NCBI GenBank assembly: GCA_037447655.1
Contig: JBBHKE010003492.1
Span: 1-64,000 of the forward strand
Direction: 5' to 3'
From: Zygnema cylindricum
Lineage: Eukaryota > Streptophyta > Zygnematophyceae > Zygnematales > Zygnemataceae
Length of the DNA stretch: 64,000 nt
In this document: piece by piece, positions 46,252-57,608 of the stretch
Layout: each line of letters begins with the position of its first letter
Numbering within the stretch: the first letter of the stretch is position 1
The notes under the pieces: model-generated
Told to the model about the DNA's origin: nothing
The model's input: only the letters and a program-made list of their open reading frames with translations
The model's database searches: none
Program-made: the position numbers and the translations under genes

Positions 46252-47148
46252 CTATCGACCATTGAGGGAGAATGGCGTAGCATTCGTGGATGATTGCACC
46301 GCACTGTTGTACGCCACCTCAATCGTTGTTAGATGGTTTACCCAATCTGTTTGGAGCACCAAAACATAAGCGCGCAACGCCTCCTCCAAAGTCCGATTCA
46401 CTCTTTTAGTCTGACCATCCAATTGAGGGTGGTAAGCTGTGGACATGGCCAGCTGCGTTCCACACAGCTCGAACAGACTTCTCCAAAAGTGACTCACAAA
46501 TTTACGATCCCGGTCGCTGAGGATCCTCTTTGGGAGTCCGTGATGGCGGAATATCTCCCGAAAGAATAAGTCTGCCACATCTCTCGCTGTGGCTGTGGTT
46601 GTTATGGGCAAGAAATGGGCCATCTTCGTCAAGTAATCCACGAGGACGAAAATAGAGTCATAACCTTCCTTGGTTAACGGGAGAGCAACAATGAAGTCCA
46701 TTGAAATCGCATCCCAAGGAACAGATGGTATAGGAAGGGGTTGTAACAGACCTTGGTGACCCGATTCTGATTTGTTTCTGTTACAAGAGTCACATGTCCC
46801 GACATACTCCGCAATGTCTCAAGTCATGTTTGGCCAATAATACACTTCAGCGACACGTGTGGTTGTTTTATCCCGGTTGAAGTGTCCACTGAGCGGTTCA
46901 TCATGACTTAATTTCAATATCGAATGACGTAGATCCCGGTTTGTCGGAACGTAAAGTCTTCTTGTTTGACTTGGTTTATATCGCCACATACCATTGGCGG
47001 TCCAAACTACTACCTTACGTTTTATCAATTCTTTTAATGACTCGTCATCGTCGTATGCAGCCTTGATTCTACTTAGCCACTGATCGTCCACTTGCACTGA
47101 GTTTCGAATCTTGCGCTGTGTCCGACGCTGCGGTGTTCTTTTTCCCAA
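46252..47148 (-). pseudogene. Gypsy-2 integrase zinc-binding region and catalytic core
   Basis: The frame 47148-46819 carries the H-H part of the integrase zinc finger (LSHDEPLSGHFNRDKT, RVAEVYYWPNMT) and stops just before the C-C pair, which reads TCDSCNRNKSESGHQGL in the same frame after the stop. The core (46701-46252) has MDFIVALPLTKEGYDSIFVL (first Asp), RILSDRDRKFVSHFW (second Asp), and YHPQLDGQTKRVNRTLEEAL, with Lys-Arg where the catalytic Glu is usual in T-E-R-V. Together with the stops this indicates a dead enzyme. Confidence 0.85.
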
Positions 47149-48652
47149 AGCTCACGTCTACATCCTGCGATGTTTGCGATTGTTGCTCCGCCACTAGAGC
47201 AGCGACTCCGGGTCTCCTCGACAACGCATCTGCCGGATTCGTCTTGCCCGACTTATATTCAATGACAAGTTCCGGCCCGAAGGTCTGCAGAAACGCCATC
47301 CATCGCACTAGTTTCTTTGACAACTTCGGCTGTGTTTGTAGGTACTGCAGGGCGTGGTGATCTATGATAATTGTGATCCGCTTCCCCTGAACGTAACATT
47401 TCCAAACTTCCAGCCCGTTGATGATCGCAATTGTCTCCTTTTCATGGGTGGCCCTGTTAAGCTCCGCTGCCTTTAGTTTTAGACTGTCGTAGGCAATGGG
47501 TTGTAGGCCTTTTCCTTGATCCTGCATAAAGATCGCTCCAATAGCCGTATCGCTGGCGTCTGTAATTATCGTCCAAGGTAAGTCCGGGTCGGGAACAGCT
47601 AACACAGGGGCGGTAACAAACCGCTCCTTTAGCGTGTTAAAAGCTGCCCCTTGCGCCGATTTCCACTCATAGGGCACGTCATTTTTGAGTAATTCCGTGA
47701 GTGGTGCAGCGATTTTGGCAAAACCTTCGACAAAGAGTCGATAGTAGGAGCATAATCCCAGAAAGATACGTAATTCTGTAATGTTCATCGGCTGCGGCCA
47801 CTCCTTCACTGCCCTAGTTTTGTTCGGATCCTCTGCGATTCCGTCCCGGCTCACCACATGGCCCAGAAAATCAATTTTCCCCTTCAAGAAGTCACATTTA
47901 CTCCTCTTTGCGAACAATTTTTTTTCCCGAAGGACTTGTAGGACCGTTCGTAAGTGCGTCATATGATCCTCCAGCATTCGGCTATACACCAAGATATCGT
48001 CTAGAAAGACGATTACAAACGCATCTAGATATTGCCGAAAGATGGAGTTCATCAGATGCATAAAAGTTGTCGGCGCATTGGCTAACCCGAACGGCATTAC
48101 CCGAAACTAGAAATGGCCATACCGAGTTCTAAACGCCGTCTTTTCCACATCCTCCTCGGCAATTCTAATCGGGTGATAACCGCTCCGTAGATCTATCTTC
48201 GAGAAATATTTAGCACCTCGAAGTCGGTCTTACAATTCGTCTATTCTCGGTAAAGGGTACGCATTCTTGACCGTTAACTTGTTTAATGCTCAGTAGTCCA
48301 CACACATACGAATACCTCCATCTTTTTTATTCACGAAGAGAACAGGAGCTCCATACGGTGACTTGCTCGGTTCTATTGTTCCGGCTTCGACCAACTCCGC
48401 GAGTTGCTTTTTGAGTTCGTCTAATTCGGTGTAACTCATGTTATACATCCGATTAGCCGGGGGTACCGCTCCGGGAACAAATTCTATCTTGTGGTCTGAT
48501 TCGCTCTTCGGAGGTAAGCCCTTGGGAGCTTCGGGGGAAAAACATCTACGTACTCCTCGAGAAGTTTTGTCACGACTTCCGGGGCCTCTTCGAAAGTCTT
48601 TCCGGTGTCGTGCCATTCTTTCGAGTCGAAGTCCGGGTCCTTCTTCCGCCAT
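47069..48652 (-). pseudogene. Gypsy-2 reverse transcriptase and RNase H
   Basis: The part 48652-48290 has HKIEFVPGAVPPANRMYNMS and KSPYGAPVLFVNKKDGGIRM, ending at CVDY. A gap with stops (about 48290-48100) covers the next palm motif. The long frame 48097-47069 starts [17 protein letters not shown] and contains the polymerase motif FLDD in [10 protein letters not shown], the thumb and connection ([17 protein letters not shown]), then RNase H with [50 protein letters not shown] and [11 protein letters not shown]. The order and spacing are those of Ty3/gypsy Pol. The interruption upstream of the FLDD motif makes it inactive. Confidence 0.9.
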
Positions 48653-49254
48653 TCTTCCGGAATCTCCTCCTTCGCCTCCTCCATGGGCTGGACGACCGCT
48701 ACACCAACAGTTTCCCCTTTTCTGAGTGCCCTCTTAAGCTGTAAAGCCGAAAGTAGGCGTCCCTCTTCCGATCCTTTACCAGCCGCTCTCGCTATTACCT
48801 CAAACTCTTCTTCGCCCTTCTTCACTCTCATGGCCCCACTTCTCCAATCGATTGTCGGATTCCATTTTTGCAGCTACGGCTTCCCCAAGATTACCTCATG
48901 GTCCCCAAGAGGTAATACATGAAGAGTGTCGTACCATCGGAATCTCCCGATTCCGACGCGTAACCTCGGAGTAGGGCGGGTAATGGATAAGGAACTTCCG
49001 TCTGCCAATTGTACCGACTGCTGATCCTTAAGTACCACGAGAGGAAGCTTCAACTTTTTCACCGTCGCCTCGTTGATGAAATTTCCAGATGCTCCAGAGT
49101 CCACAATGAAGCTAGTTACGCGCATTCCGATTTGACCCCGAAATATCAAAGCGTCTCCTCCTTCACCGGCTAACCTCATGACGTTAAGTTTCCCTTTTCT
49201 TGGAGTTTTCCTTTTTGGACATTCACGGGCCATATGGTCCGGGGAACCGCACTA
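48484..49254 (-). pseudogene. Gypsy-2 zinc knuckle and aspartic protease
   Basis: The zinc knuckle of Gag reads C-L-stop-C-G-S-P-D-H-M-A-R-E-C across 49252-49254, so a TAG sits where a Gln or similar is expected. The protease follows: TSFIVDSGASGNFINEATVK (active-site D-S-G), LADGSSLSITRP and LGDHEVILGKP. A further segment (48831-48484) links protease to reverse transcriptase and includes acidic sequences such as EEWRKKDPDFDSKEW. Confidence 0.85.
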
Positions 49255-49983
49255 CAAGCATAAGCCATTTTGCCTCCTCCGTTGGAGCTCCTCGGGGGAC
49301 AAGTTGTTGGCCTTAGTCTTGATAGTTTTCTTCTTTTTCCGCAGTACAATGACCACCTCCTTATCCTCATCAATTGCTCCGAGCTCCATGGGAGTCAGAC
49401 CATCATCTCGACGTTCCTCTCCACCGCTATTCGACCCATAATGATAAGGTCGTCGGAAGGTGAAGTCGACTGAATCTGTCCGCTTATCAAACTGAATGAT
49501 CGCTGAGAGACTAGGAGTTGTGCTTTCCCGAGCGAGCCATTGTTCCACATCCCTATGAATGGAGGATTTGAGTCCCTTCAAGTAGCGATCCACAGCTTCA
49601 TCCTCCGTCATCGGAGGTATTTGAACCTTGCACTCCAAAAACCGTTGTGTAAACTCTAACACGGAAGTGCGTTGCTTCAACAATGTGATCTTATCTCTTG
49701 CAGCTTTAACCGTATTAACAGGCTGCCAGGCATCACGGAGTAGTTGAACGAAGAGAGCCCAAACGGTCGGTACCTTATCATTCTCCACCAATGACCTCTA
49801 TCATGCACCCGCTGCCCCCTTAAGAAGACCACCCGCGTAGTGAATCACCTCACGGTCCGACAGGCTAGGAAAATTCTCGAGATAAGTTGGAACAGAGAAT
49901 AACCACGTGTCTAAGTTCTTGTGTCTTGCAGGGTCAAACTCATCGAGAAGTTGTAAATTTGGTCTCTTGTAATCCCTCTCCAT
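49252..49983 (-). pseudogene. Gypsy-2 gag
   Basis: The ATG at 49983 lies 154 bp inside the primer-binding site. The frame reads MERDYKRPNLQLLDEFDPAR, NLDTWLFSVPTYLE and HYAGGLLKGAAGA, then two adjacent stops TGA TAG (49798-49803), and continues in the same frame as SLVENDKVPTVWALFVQLLR, LLKQRTSVLEFTQRFLECKV and YLKGLKSSIHRDV. This is the retrotransposon Gag fold (PF03732-type) that assembles the particle. The doubled stop is probably W then an aromatic residue mutated, going by the usual A-x-x-W pattern. Confidence 0.85.
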
Positions 49984-50136
49984 GCCTCCATGAGGTCGCT
50001 CACCAAGACGAGATTTCCTAAGTTGCGACGGTGTTGCTCAGTTGAGCGTTAACGTTTTCTAACTCCTTGAGAACTTGCGCTAACATTTCCGTAGTGGACA
50101 CGTTGTGTTCATCCATGCTGTCGAGTCATGAGAATA

Positions 50137-50149
50137 GGCTCTGATACCA
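50137..50149 (-). other. Gypsy-2 primer-binding site
   Basis: On the minus strand TGGTATCAGAGCC lies one base after the 5' LTR. It is complementary to a 3' end GGCTCTGATACCA, that of a plant-type initiator tRNA-Met. Confidence 0.88.
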
Positions 50150-50150
50150 G

Positions 50151-50644
50151 TGTAAAAGGGACAATAATAGTAAGCACCACAATCCACCACGATGCACGGC
50201 GGAAAGCTCCAAGGATCTTCGCGTAGCAACAGCAGGCGCACACAGCAATAATAGACAAGGTTGCGCTTTATTACTCAAGAGAGGATTACAGTCTTCGGCG
50301 CTCGCTGCGAAGGTCTACTCAAAGAGTCTCCCTCGTACTACGTCTGTCTCACTATTTAAACTAACTGACTGCTAGTCAACCCAATACTGTACAAATGTAC
50401 ACGTGGACTTTCGCGGTCAACCGAGATCCATCCACAATATCCTTCCAGACTTTACGGTAAAATCTACATTCTGCGGCGTTGCTATACTGCTACGCTGCGT
50501 TGCTATGCTGCGCTACGTTATTCTACTAAGGTGCTATGCTGCTATGTTGCGCTGATCTGGAATCGCAGCTGCGTTGCTCTGCAACCGCAACTATAGCAGC
50601 CGAGTTTCTAGCCACTAAATTCCCAACCTTGTAACCCTGTTACA
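50151..50644 (-). repeat. Gypsy-2 5' LTR (494 bp)
   Basis: Direct repeat of 37953-38447, about 95% identical by eye, followed by the GTTAG duplication. Confidence 0.92.
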
Positions 50645-53231
50645 GTTAGAGAGAAGAGGTATATGTTGACAATTACTGATGACTGGTCAAGATATTCTAG
50701 AGTCTACTTCCTAAAAACCAAGTCTGAAACACCAACTTACTTCAAAGAATATAAAGCCTGGAGTGAGAAGTTGCATGGAACCCCCATTAAAAGAATAAGG
50801 GGTGATAACGGGGGAGAATATACCTCTAACCAGTTTGAGGAATACTTGAGAGATGAGGGGGTTCAACACCAGAAAACTGTACCACAAAATCTAGAGAAAA
50901 ATGGAGTAGCTGAGAGGTTAAACGGAACACTAGGTGATAGTGTAAGCAGAATGTTGGCTAACAAGAAAATAGGAAAGAGATTCTCGGGAGAAGCCATGAA
51001 CTGTGCCAACTATATTAAAAATAGAGTCCTTACCTCACCAATCAAAGGTATGACACCTTATGAGAGATGGGTTGGAAGGAAACCGGATATCTCTCACCTT
51101 AAAGTATGTGGTAGCCAAGTTTACAGTCTAGATACGGATAAGAAAAACTGGAAACTTGATGCTAAGGGAAAACCCAAATATTTCGTAGGATATGATGAGG
51201 ATGTCAAAGGATATAGAGTCTATGACTTAGCAAAGCAAGATATCATTCTGGTCAAACACCTAGTTGTTATGGATGAAGGAAAGTCAATTGACCCCTTCAA
51301 ATATACCAAAAAGATAAGAATCAGGTTTGAGTCCGAAAGTGAGGAGAACTATGTTTTTCCTGAAAAGGACATGAGTGAGACACTGATTGCAGATTCAGGG
51401 GAGATCCAAGAAACAAGAGAGTTATTGGACACCTCACATATTCCTATGGACTTCGAGGAGACAGAAGTGGAGGAACCGGACTCGACTTCCATGGATAGGG
51501 GAGACGATGAGACGATAAGGAGAAACCCTAAGACTTCCCTCTATTCCAGCCTCAAATTTTGAAGGAGGAAAAAGGAGCAGCAAAAAGATACGGGAGAAAA
51601 AAGCTGCTTGTAAGGTAACTAAGCTATCTCATCCTGAGAAGCCTCAGTCATACCTAGAGGCTGTGAACAGCCCAGAAAAGGACAGATGGATTAGAGCCAT
51701 AAATGATGAAATGGCCTCCATCATGGAAGCAAATACTTGGGAGCTAGCATATTGCCCTCCAGACAGAAAACCTATTGGCTGTAAATGAGTATTTAAACTA
51801 AAACTGAATCCACATAATATTATTGAAAGATATAAGGCTCGTTTGGTAGCAAAGGGGTTCACCCAAAAGGAGGGGATTGACTATGAGGAGACATTTGCTC
51901 CAATTGTTCGGTTCCCATCAGTTAAGATTCTCCTTAGTCTGGCAGCAATGGAAGACATGGAAATTCATCAAATGGACATTAAGACCGCCTTCCTCAATGG
52001 TGAGTTAGAGGAAGAAATCTTTATGCGGCAACCGGAAGGGTTTGTGGAGAATGGGGAAGAAAGCAAAGTCTGTAGGCTCAAAAATTCATTATATCGACTT
52101 AAGCAGGCTCCCCGACAGTGGAATAAGAAACTAGATGAGTTTCTTAAAGGTCTATGATATATCAAGATCAGTTCTGACCATTCTATCTATGTGTTTGATG
52201 ATGAGGATGGTGTGATCTTTATTGCAATTTATGTGGATGATCTGTCAGTGTAAAGTAAGTCTTTGGAAAATATCAATAAGTTGAAGAAAGATCTTAGAAG
52301 CAGATTTGACATGAAAGATTTAGGGGAGGCAAGATATATTTTGGGAATTCAAATGGAAAGAGATAGGGGGAAGAGGATAATAAGACTCACTCAGAAAGAA
52401 GCAATAGGAAATATGCTTAAGAAATTTAAAATGGAGAAAGCTAACAGTTGTACCACTCCCATGGACTTGAAGAAAGTAAGTGATGGGAGTGTAGAAGGAG
52501 GAGTGATAATCTTAGATGATCAGATGAGTCCAGAGGAGAGAGAGTTTATGAAGTCATTCCTTAGAAACAGGTCGTAGGAAGTTTAATCTACTTTAGAAAC
52601 TGTACAAGGCCGGACATAGCGGCAGCAGTTGGAGTACTCAATAGGAGTCTTAAAGATCCTAGAAAAGAGAGATTGGGAGGCAGCCAAGAGAGTCATGAGA
52701 TATCTGGTTGGAACCAGAGAATTATGGTTGCATTTGGGAGGGGAGAACATTGATATCACCACTTGGAGTGATGCCAGTTATGGGGATGCACCTATGAGAA
52801 GATGCAGTTCTGGATATGTTTTGTATGTGGGGGAAGGTGCTAGCTGTTGGAGTAGTAAGCAACAAAAGGTGGTTGCTCAGTCTACTATAGAGGCTGAGTA
52901 TATGGCGTCTTGTTCTGCTGTAAAAGAACTAATGTGGGTGAAGTCATTGTTGCAAGAACTGGGATATATGTAGGAGGGATTACATGAAGTCTTTTGCAAT
53001 AATCAAGCTGCAATTGCAATTGCAACCAATCCAAAACACCATTTCAAAGCAAAACATATAGACATAAGATTAAGCTTCGTGAGAGAAAAAGTTGAAAATA
53101 AAATTTAAATCTTATGTATAGACCTGATGATGAAATGGTGGCTAACATGATGACCAAACCTGTGCCCTCTCCTAAATTAAAATATTGTCGGGAAAAATGC
53201 GGGTTGAAAGAAAAATTAAAATTAGACTAGA
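50645..53231 (+). pseudogene. Copia-2 integrase core, reverse transcriptase and RNase H
   Basis: After the Gypsy-2 insertion the frame resumes with MLTITDDWSRYSRVYFLK, RGDNGGEYTSNQFEEYL and NGVAERLNGTL (integrase D-D-E), open to about 51562. Reverse transcriptase follows in pieces: a TGA replaces Trp in CK-stop-VFKLKLNP (51787-51789), then FTQKEGIDYEETFAPIVRFP, MDIKTAFLNGELEEEIFMRQ and APRQWNKKL. YVDD (near 52233) is kept but is followed by a stop in LSV-stop. RNase H retains TTWSDASYGDAPMRRCSSGY and QSTIEAEYMAS. Stops and frameshifts throughout show decay since insertion. Confidence 0.88.
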
Positions 53232-53243
53232 AAATAAGGGGAG

Positions 53244-53711
53244 TGCTGAAATAAATAGTTTTTGGGTAATTTTCTAGGTCTTAATATATTAGCGAAAAAA
53301 AGAAACATGTAGGCAGCTTGTCTTCATCTCTTCTCTCTTACCCCTATACTTGTTGTAGTCACTGAAAGAGAGAGAGAGTGATGGAGCCATGGCTGCCTCA
53401 GCTCCATAGACAGGGTTAGAGAGTGACCTTAAGTCACTCTCTACAAAAGATTGAGCCTAGCGGGACTCGAACCCCCGACCGGTAGAGCCTGGCGTAGCCG
53501 TCCGCTCTAACCAGTCTGTCGTAGATGTTTGTTACAGTATATAGGGTGTGATTCATATTTAAAGTATGTTACGTCCCCTAAACCGATTAACGGAAATGTA
53601 AATGTAACATCATATAACACGTTAAATTCAGTGCGGACTGGATCCCGCACAAAAAAAATGAATCTGACATTTATTTCGACGGACGATATTTAATGTCAAT
53701 TCTTATCCAAC
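53244..53711 (+). repeat. Copia-2 3' LTR, left part
   Basis: It starts TGCTGAAATAAATAG (TGTT changed to TGCT) and is interrupted by Copia-3 at TTATCCAAC. Its tRNA-like cassette is at 53445-53525. Confidence 0.92.
53445..53525 (-). promoter_or_regulatory. Antisense tRNA-like cassette in the Copia-2 3' LTR
   Basis: Minus strand: A box TGGTTAGAGCGG (53502-53513), B box GGTTCGAGTC (53464-53473) and T4 (53445-53448). The B-box arm GGGGGTTCGAGTCCCGC forms a T-arm-like stem with one mismatch. Confidence 0.55.
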
Positions 53712-54313
53712 TGTAATTCTGTGACCTCCATTGGTACACAGAATGTCCAGCTTATGTGAAGCCTCTAGGAGAATATATGCACTTTTGACTTTGACAATGA
53801 ATAAGTCCCACCCTGGGACGCAAAATCTTTGACCGACTACACCTATGTGTAGCGTGGACTCCCCTGAGTGTGCAGCAAAAAGAATCAGTGAATTTGCTCA
53901 CCTGAGCATTAAGTTATGGCTGACCAAAGTTGGTCCATAAATACAGGTGCACTCTGGGAGAGAGGCTGAAAACCCAAAAATATTCTAAGTCCTAAGCTAC
54001 CTCTGTAAACCTATCACTAAGATACTCGACCAATCATATGACTGTAAAGTAAGGCATGGCCGGTCTGTTGACGCGTGTCAGTTCCGGAGCCGTAGTTGCT
54101 CCTCCCGTAATATCCGCTGTCCAACCATATGTTGCCACGTGTCATCCACCGACATCTGGTCCGCAAACCGCCAAACTTCTATTTCGGCATTCCGGCTTCA
54201 CTGTGAGCCGTTCGATCAGATCCGAACATTTGATTTCGTCCGTCGAAATTGCATGTAGATTCGGATATTTCGTGCGGTCCGATTTCGTGCGAACCGGTAT
54301 GTCGCGTAATTTG

Positions 54314-55208
54314 TAGTGTTGTGTATCGGTAAGGATTTGCCGATAACCGATATGGGCCTTTTTTCGGGTATCCGATAATCGATATATTGGTACGATATAT
54401 CGACATCGGTCTTATCGCCGATAAGTAGCCGATAATATCGGGTACTTATCGGCGATAATGCCGATAACGATAATTATCGGCGATAATTGTACGGACCGTA
54501 CAGATAAATGTACGGTCTGTCCACTCAACTGTACATCATATTCTCCGGACGTGTACAAGCATAGAAAGTACCGTAGCCACCATGAAATCTGTACGATTTT
54601 GATACGGATCCAATAAAAACGATGTACCTTTCACATCCGACGCCATGGCTTTGTCCCTTAATTCCTTGAGATCCACCTGGGACCTGCCACGTGTCAATCT
54701 GTCGGCTTTTTTGGCAAAAGCTGCCAAAAGAGCCATTCCGGGATGCCGGCGCTCACGCTGGCCCGTCCGTTCGTGTTTTCTCATTCCAAGTCGTCCGTTC
54801 GATTCCGGCGGCGCGCAGAATGTTATTTTGCGTCCGTTGTACTTTTGTGTCCGCCGTCCTTTTCTAGTTCCATGTTTACCAGTTTTTTAGTAAATTTCCG
54901 TACGTCGCCGTAAATTTTTTGTTCAGTTAACCGGCCAACGTTAATGTGCGGCGTTTACCGTAATAAATTCCAGTTAAACTGTAACGGAACATATTTTCAT
55001 ACGTGGCATGCCACGCTACATAAAATCAATAAAATAATACAGTATGTTATAAAGTACTATTGTATGCATACTATATATTTTTTAAGTTATCGCCGATATG
55101 GAATTTGTTGGTCCCAGACCGATATATCGGAACCTCTGACCGTTCGATAACCGATAACTATCGGTATCGGTGTTATCGCGATAAGTTTTCTACCGATACA
55201 CAACACTA
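54314..55208. mobile_element. Non-autonomous hAT-type element, copy B (895 bp)
   Basis: Ends are TAGTGTTGTGTATCGGTA and TACCGATACACAACACTA, perfect inverted repeats of 18 bp. The 8-bp duplication GTAATTTG flanks it (54306-54313 and 55209-55216). The other LTR of the same element has the empty site (CGCGTAATTTGTTTTTAAAG near 60524). Subterminal sequence carries many palindromic TTATCGGCGATAA words, as expected of transposase-binding repeats in hAT elements. No transposase is encoded; internal frames are at most 82 codons. Confidence 0.93.
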
Positions 55209-55293
55209 GTAATTTGTTTTTAAAGGGAATATCCGGTGCCGTATATTTTTAAATAACAATTGCGTCATATACGTGCATCGCTTTTCTCAGACT

Positions 55294-55377
55294 TATTGGA
55301 TAAGGCGCATGGCTATTCTGTACGGCGGTCATCCTTAGGTCCTTGGATCGATTCCCACAACTGGCAGACTATGTTTT
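55294..55377 (+). promoter_or_regulatory. Antisense tRNA-like cassette in the Copia-3 3' LTR
   Basis: On the + strand, opposite to the element: A-box-like ATTGGATAAGGCGCATGG (55295-55312), B box GGATCGATTCC (55345-55355) and TTTT (55374-55377). Confidence 0.55.
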
Positions 55378-55610
55378 GTAAAAACAATATTAGTGATCTG
55401 CCTGTCTTTTTGGCTGCTAGAGGCCGCCATGGCTGCTTGCAGGTCCTCAATGACTACGACAAGTATGAGGGTTGCAGTAAGATCACAAGAGAGACTACAA
55501 AATACCTTTTTCAACACTCCCCTTATTTTCTAGTCTATCTTTTCTTTCAGTCCACACAATTTTAATTTGGGAGAAGGAACCGGCTTAGTCATCATATCTG
55601 CTACCATCTC

Positions 55611-57328
55611 TCAATCCGGTCTATATTCCAAACCAATTATTTTATTCTCAACCTTCTCTCTAACAAAGCTCAAACGAATATCCATATGCTTTGCTTTAAA
55701 GTGATGCTTAGGGTTTGCTGCAATTGCAATCGCAGCTTGATTGTCACAAAATACTTTTTGCACTCCGCTCTTCATATATCCCAATTCTTGAAGCAAAGAT
55801 TTCACCCACATTAATTCTTTCACAGCAGAACAAGAGGCCATATACTCAGCCTCCATGGTGGACTGAGCAATCACCTTTTGTTGCTTACTGCTCCAACAAC
55901 AAGCCCCTTTCCCAACATACAACACATATCCAGAAGTACACCTCCTCATCGGAGCATCCCTAGGCATCACTCCAAGTAGTGATGTCAGTGTTATCCTCAC
56001 CCAGATGCAACCACAAATCTCTTGTTCCTACCAAATACCGCATGACCCTTTTGGCCACTTCCCAATCTTTCTTTTTAGGGTCATTCAGACTCCTACTTAA
56101 AACTCCCACAGTTGTTGCTATATCAGGACGAGTACAATTCATAAAATAGATCAAACTACCGACAACTTGTCTGTACGGAATAGTTTGCATGAACTTACTT
56201 TCCTCAGGTCCTAACTCATTATCTAAGATCAAGATTCCTTATTCTGAGCTCCCCTCACTTCCCTTCTTTAAGTCCATTGGAGTCGTACAACTATTTGCTT
56301 TATCCATTTGAAATTTTTCCAGCATATTCCCAATTGCTTCCTTTTGAGTTAGTCTAATTATCTTCTTCTCTCTATCCCTCTCCATTTGAATTCCCAATAT
56401 GTACTTTGCCTCCCCCAAATCTTTCATTTCAAAACTACTCTATAGATCTTTTTTCAATCTATTAATTTTCACCATTGATTTACTCAAAACAAGCAAGTCA
56501 TCAACATATATGGCAATGAAAATTATACCTTCCTCATCCTCAAATAAGTAGATGGAATGATCCGAACTGATTCGTATATATCCGAAACTTGTCAAAAACT
56601 TGTCCAACTTTTTGTTCCATTGGCGTGGAGCTTGCTTTAGTCCATAAAGGGACTTTATCAATCTGCACACCTTGCTTTCTTCTCCTTTCTCCACAAATCC
56701 TTCCGGTTGTCGCATGAAGATCTCTTCTTCCAATTCTCCGTGTAAGAAAGCGGTTTTGATGTCCATCTGGTGCACTTCCATGTCTTCCGCTGCCGCGAGA
56801 CTAAGTAGAATCCGGACAGAGGGGAATCTAACAACTGGAGCAAAAGTCTCCTCATAATCGTTTCCTTTTCTGTGTGAATCCCTTTGCCACTAATCTGGCT
56901 TTGTATCGCTCGATAGTGTTATCTGGATTGAGCTTCAACTTAAATACCCACTTGCACCCTATTGGTTTTCTATCCGGAGGACAATCCACCAACTCCCAAG
57001 TGTTTGCTTCCATAATGGAAGCCATCTCATCATTAATAGCTATCACCCATCTACCACCTTCCGGACTATTAACTGCTTCTGAGTAAGTCTGGGGTTCGCT
57101 CAAATGTGATAGCTTAGTTACCTTCTTGTTCACTTGTCTCTCTTGAAGTCTCTTGTTGCTTCTTCTTCCTCCTTCAAATTCTGACGCGGGAATCGAGGGT
57201 AATCTCGGGTTCCTCCGAACAACTTCACCTTCTCCCCTATCCGTAAAGTCCATCTCCGGTCGTTCATCGTCCATTTCCCGTATTTCCTCGTTTTCTTCCT
57301 CGGTTTGAATCGGAAGATGTGACTCCAA
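55611..57328 (-). pseudogene. Copia-3 reverse transcriptase and RNase H
   Basis: Successive frames on the minus strand read NTWELVDCPPDRKPIGCKWV, KARLVAKGFTQ (57328-56852), then MDIKTAFLHGELEEEIFMRQ and KSLYGLKQAPRQWNKKLDKF, and the polymerase motif IYVDDLLVLS (56781-56440). RNase H follows with TIPYRQVVGSLIYFMNCTRP (56232 on) and GYVLYVGKGACCWSSKQQKV, STMEAEYMAS, FCDNQAAIAI (56000-55611). The frames overlap or are separated by single stops, so lesions are few but spread. The YVDD aspartates are retained. Confidence 0.88.
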
Positions 57329-57608
57329 AAGAGGGTCACTCTCGGTCAGATTTTTCTCTTTCTCTACATGGTCAGGCTGAACCGGAGTTCGGTTAGTAGA
57401 ATCTGCATCTAACTCATTTTCGGATTGAATTCTAATTCAAACTGGTTTAGTATACTTAAAGGGATATATGGATTTTCCTTCATCCATAACTACCAAGTGT
57501 TTTACTATAATTATGTCTTCTCTACCGAGATCATAAACTCTATACCCTTTTACGTTCTCATCATACCCAAGTAAGTATCCCGGCTTTCCTCTAGCATCTA
57601 ACTTCCAA

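Larger units (their letters stand above)
37953..50644 (-). mobile_element. Gypsy-2: chromovirus-type Ty3/gypsy element in Copia-2 pol
   Basis: LTRs of 495 bp (37953-38447) and 494 bp (50151-50644) run TGTAAAAGGG...CCTGTTACA. The 5-bp duplication GTTAG flanks it (37948-37952 and 50645-50649). Deleting the insert with one GTTAG restores Copia-2 pol in frame (PRVPSVREKRYMLTITDDW). The minus-strand internal region encodes Gag, protease, RT/RNase H, integrase and a chromodomain, with several stops and frameshifts. Copia-1 sits inside its 3' non-pol part. LTR divergence is about 5% by eye. Confidence 0.95.
53712..55516 (-). repeat. Copia-3 3' LTR containing a hAT-type insertion
   Basis: It matches 59890-60835 apart from the hAT-type element with its 8-bp duplication and a deletion of about 40 bp near 54048. 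The minus-strand polypurine tract GAAAATAAGGGGAG (55517-55530) adjoins it. Confidence 0.9.
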
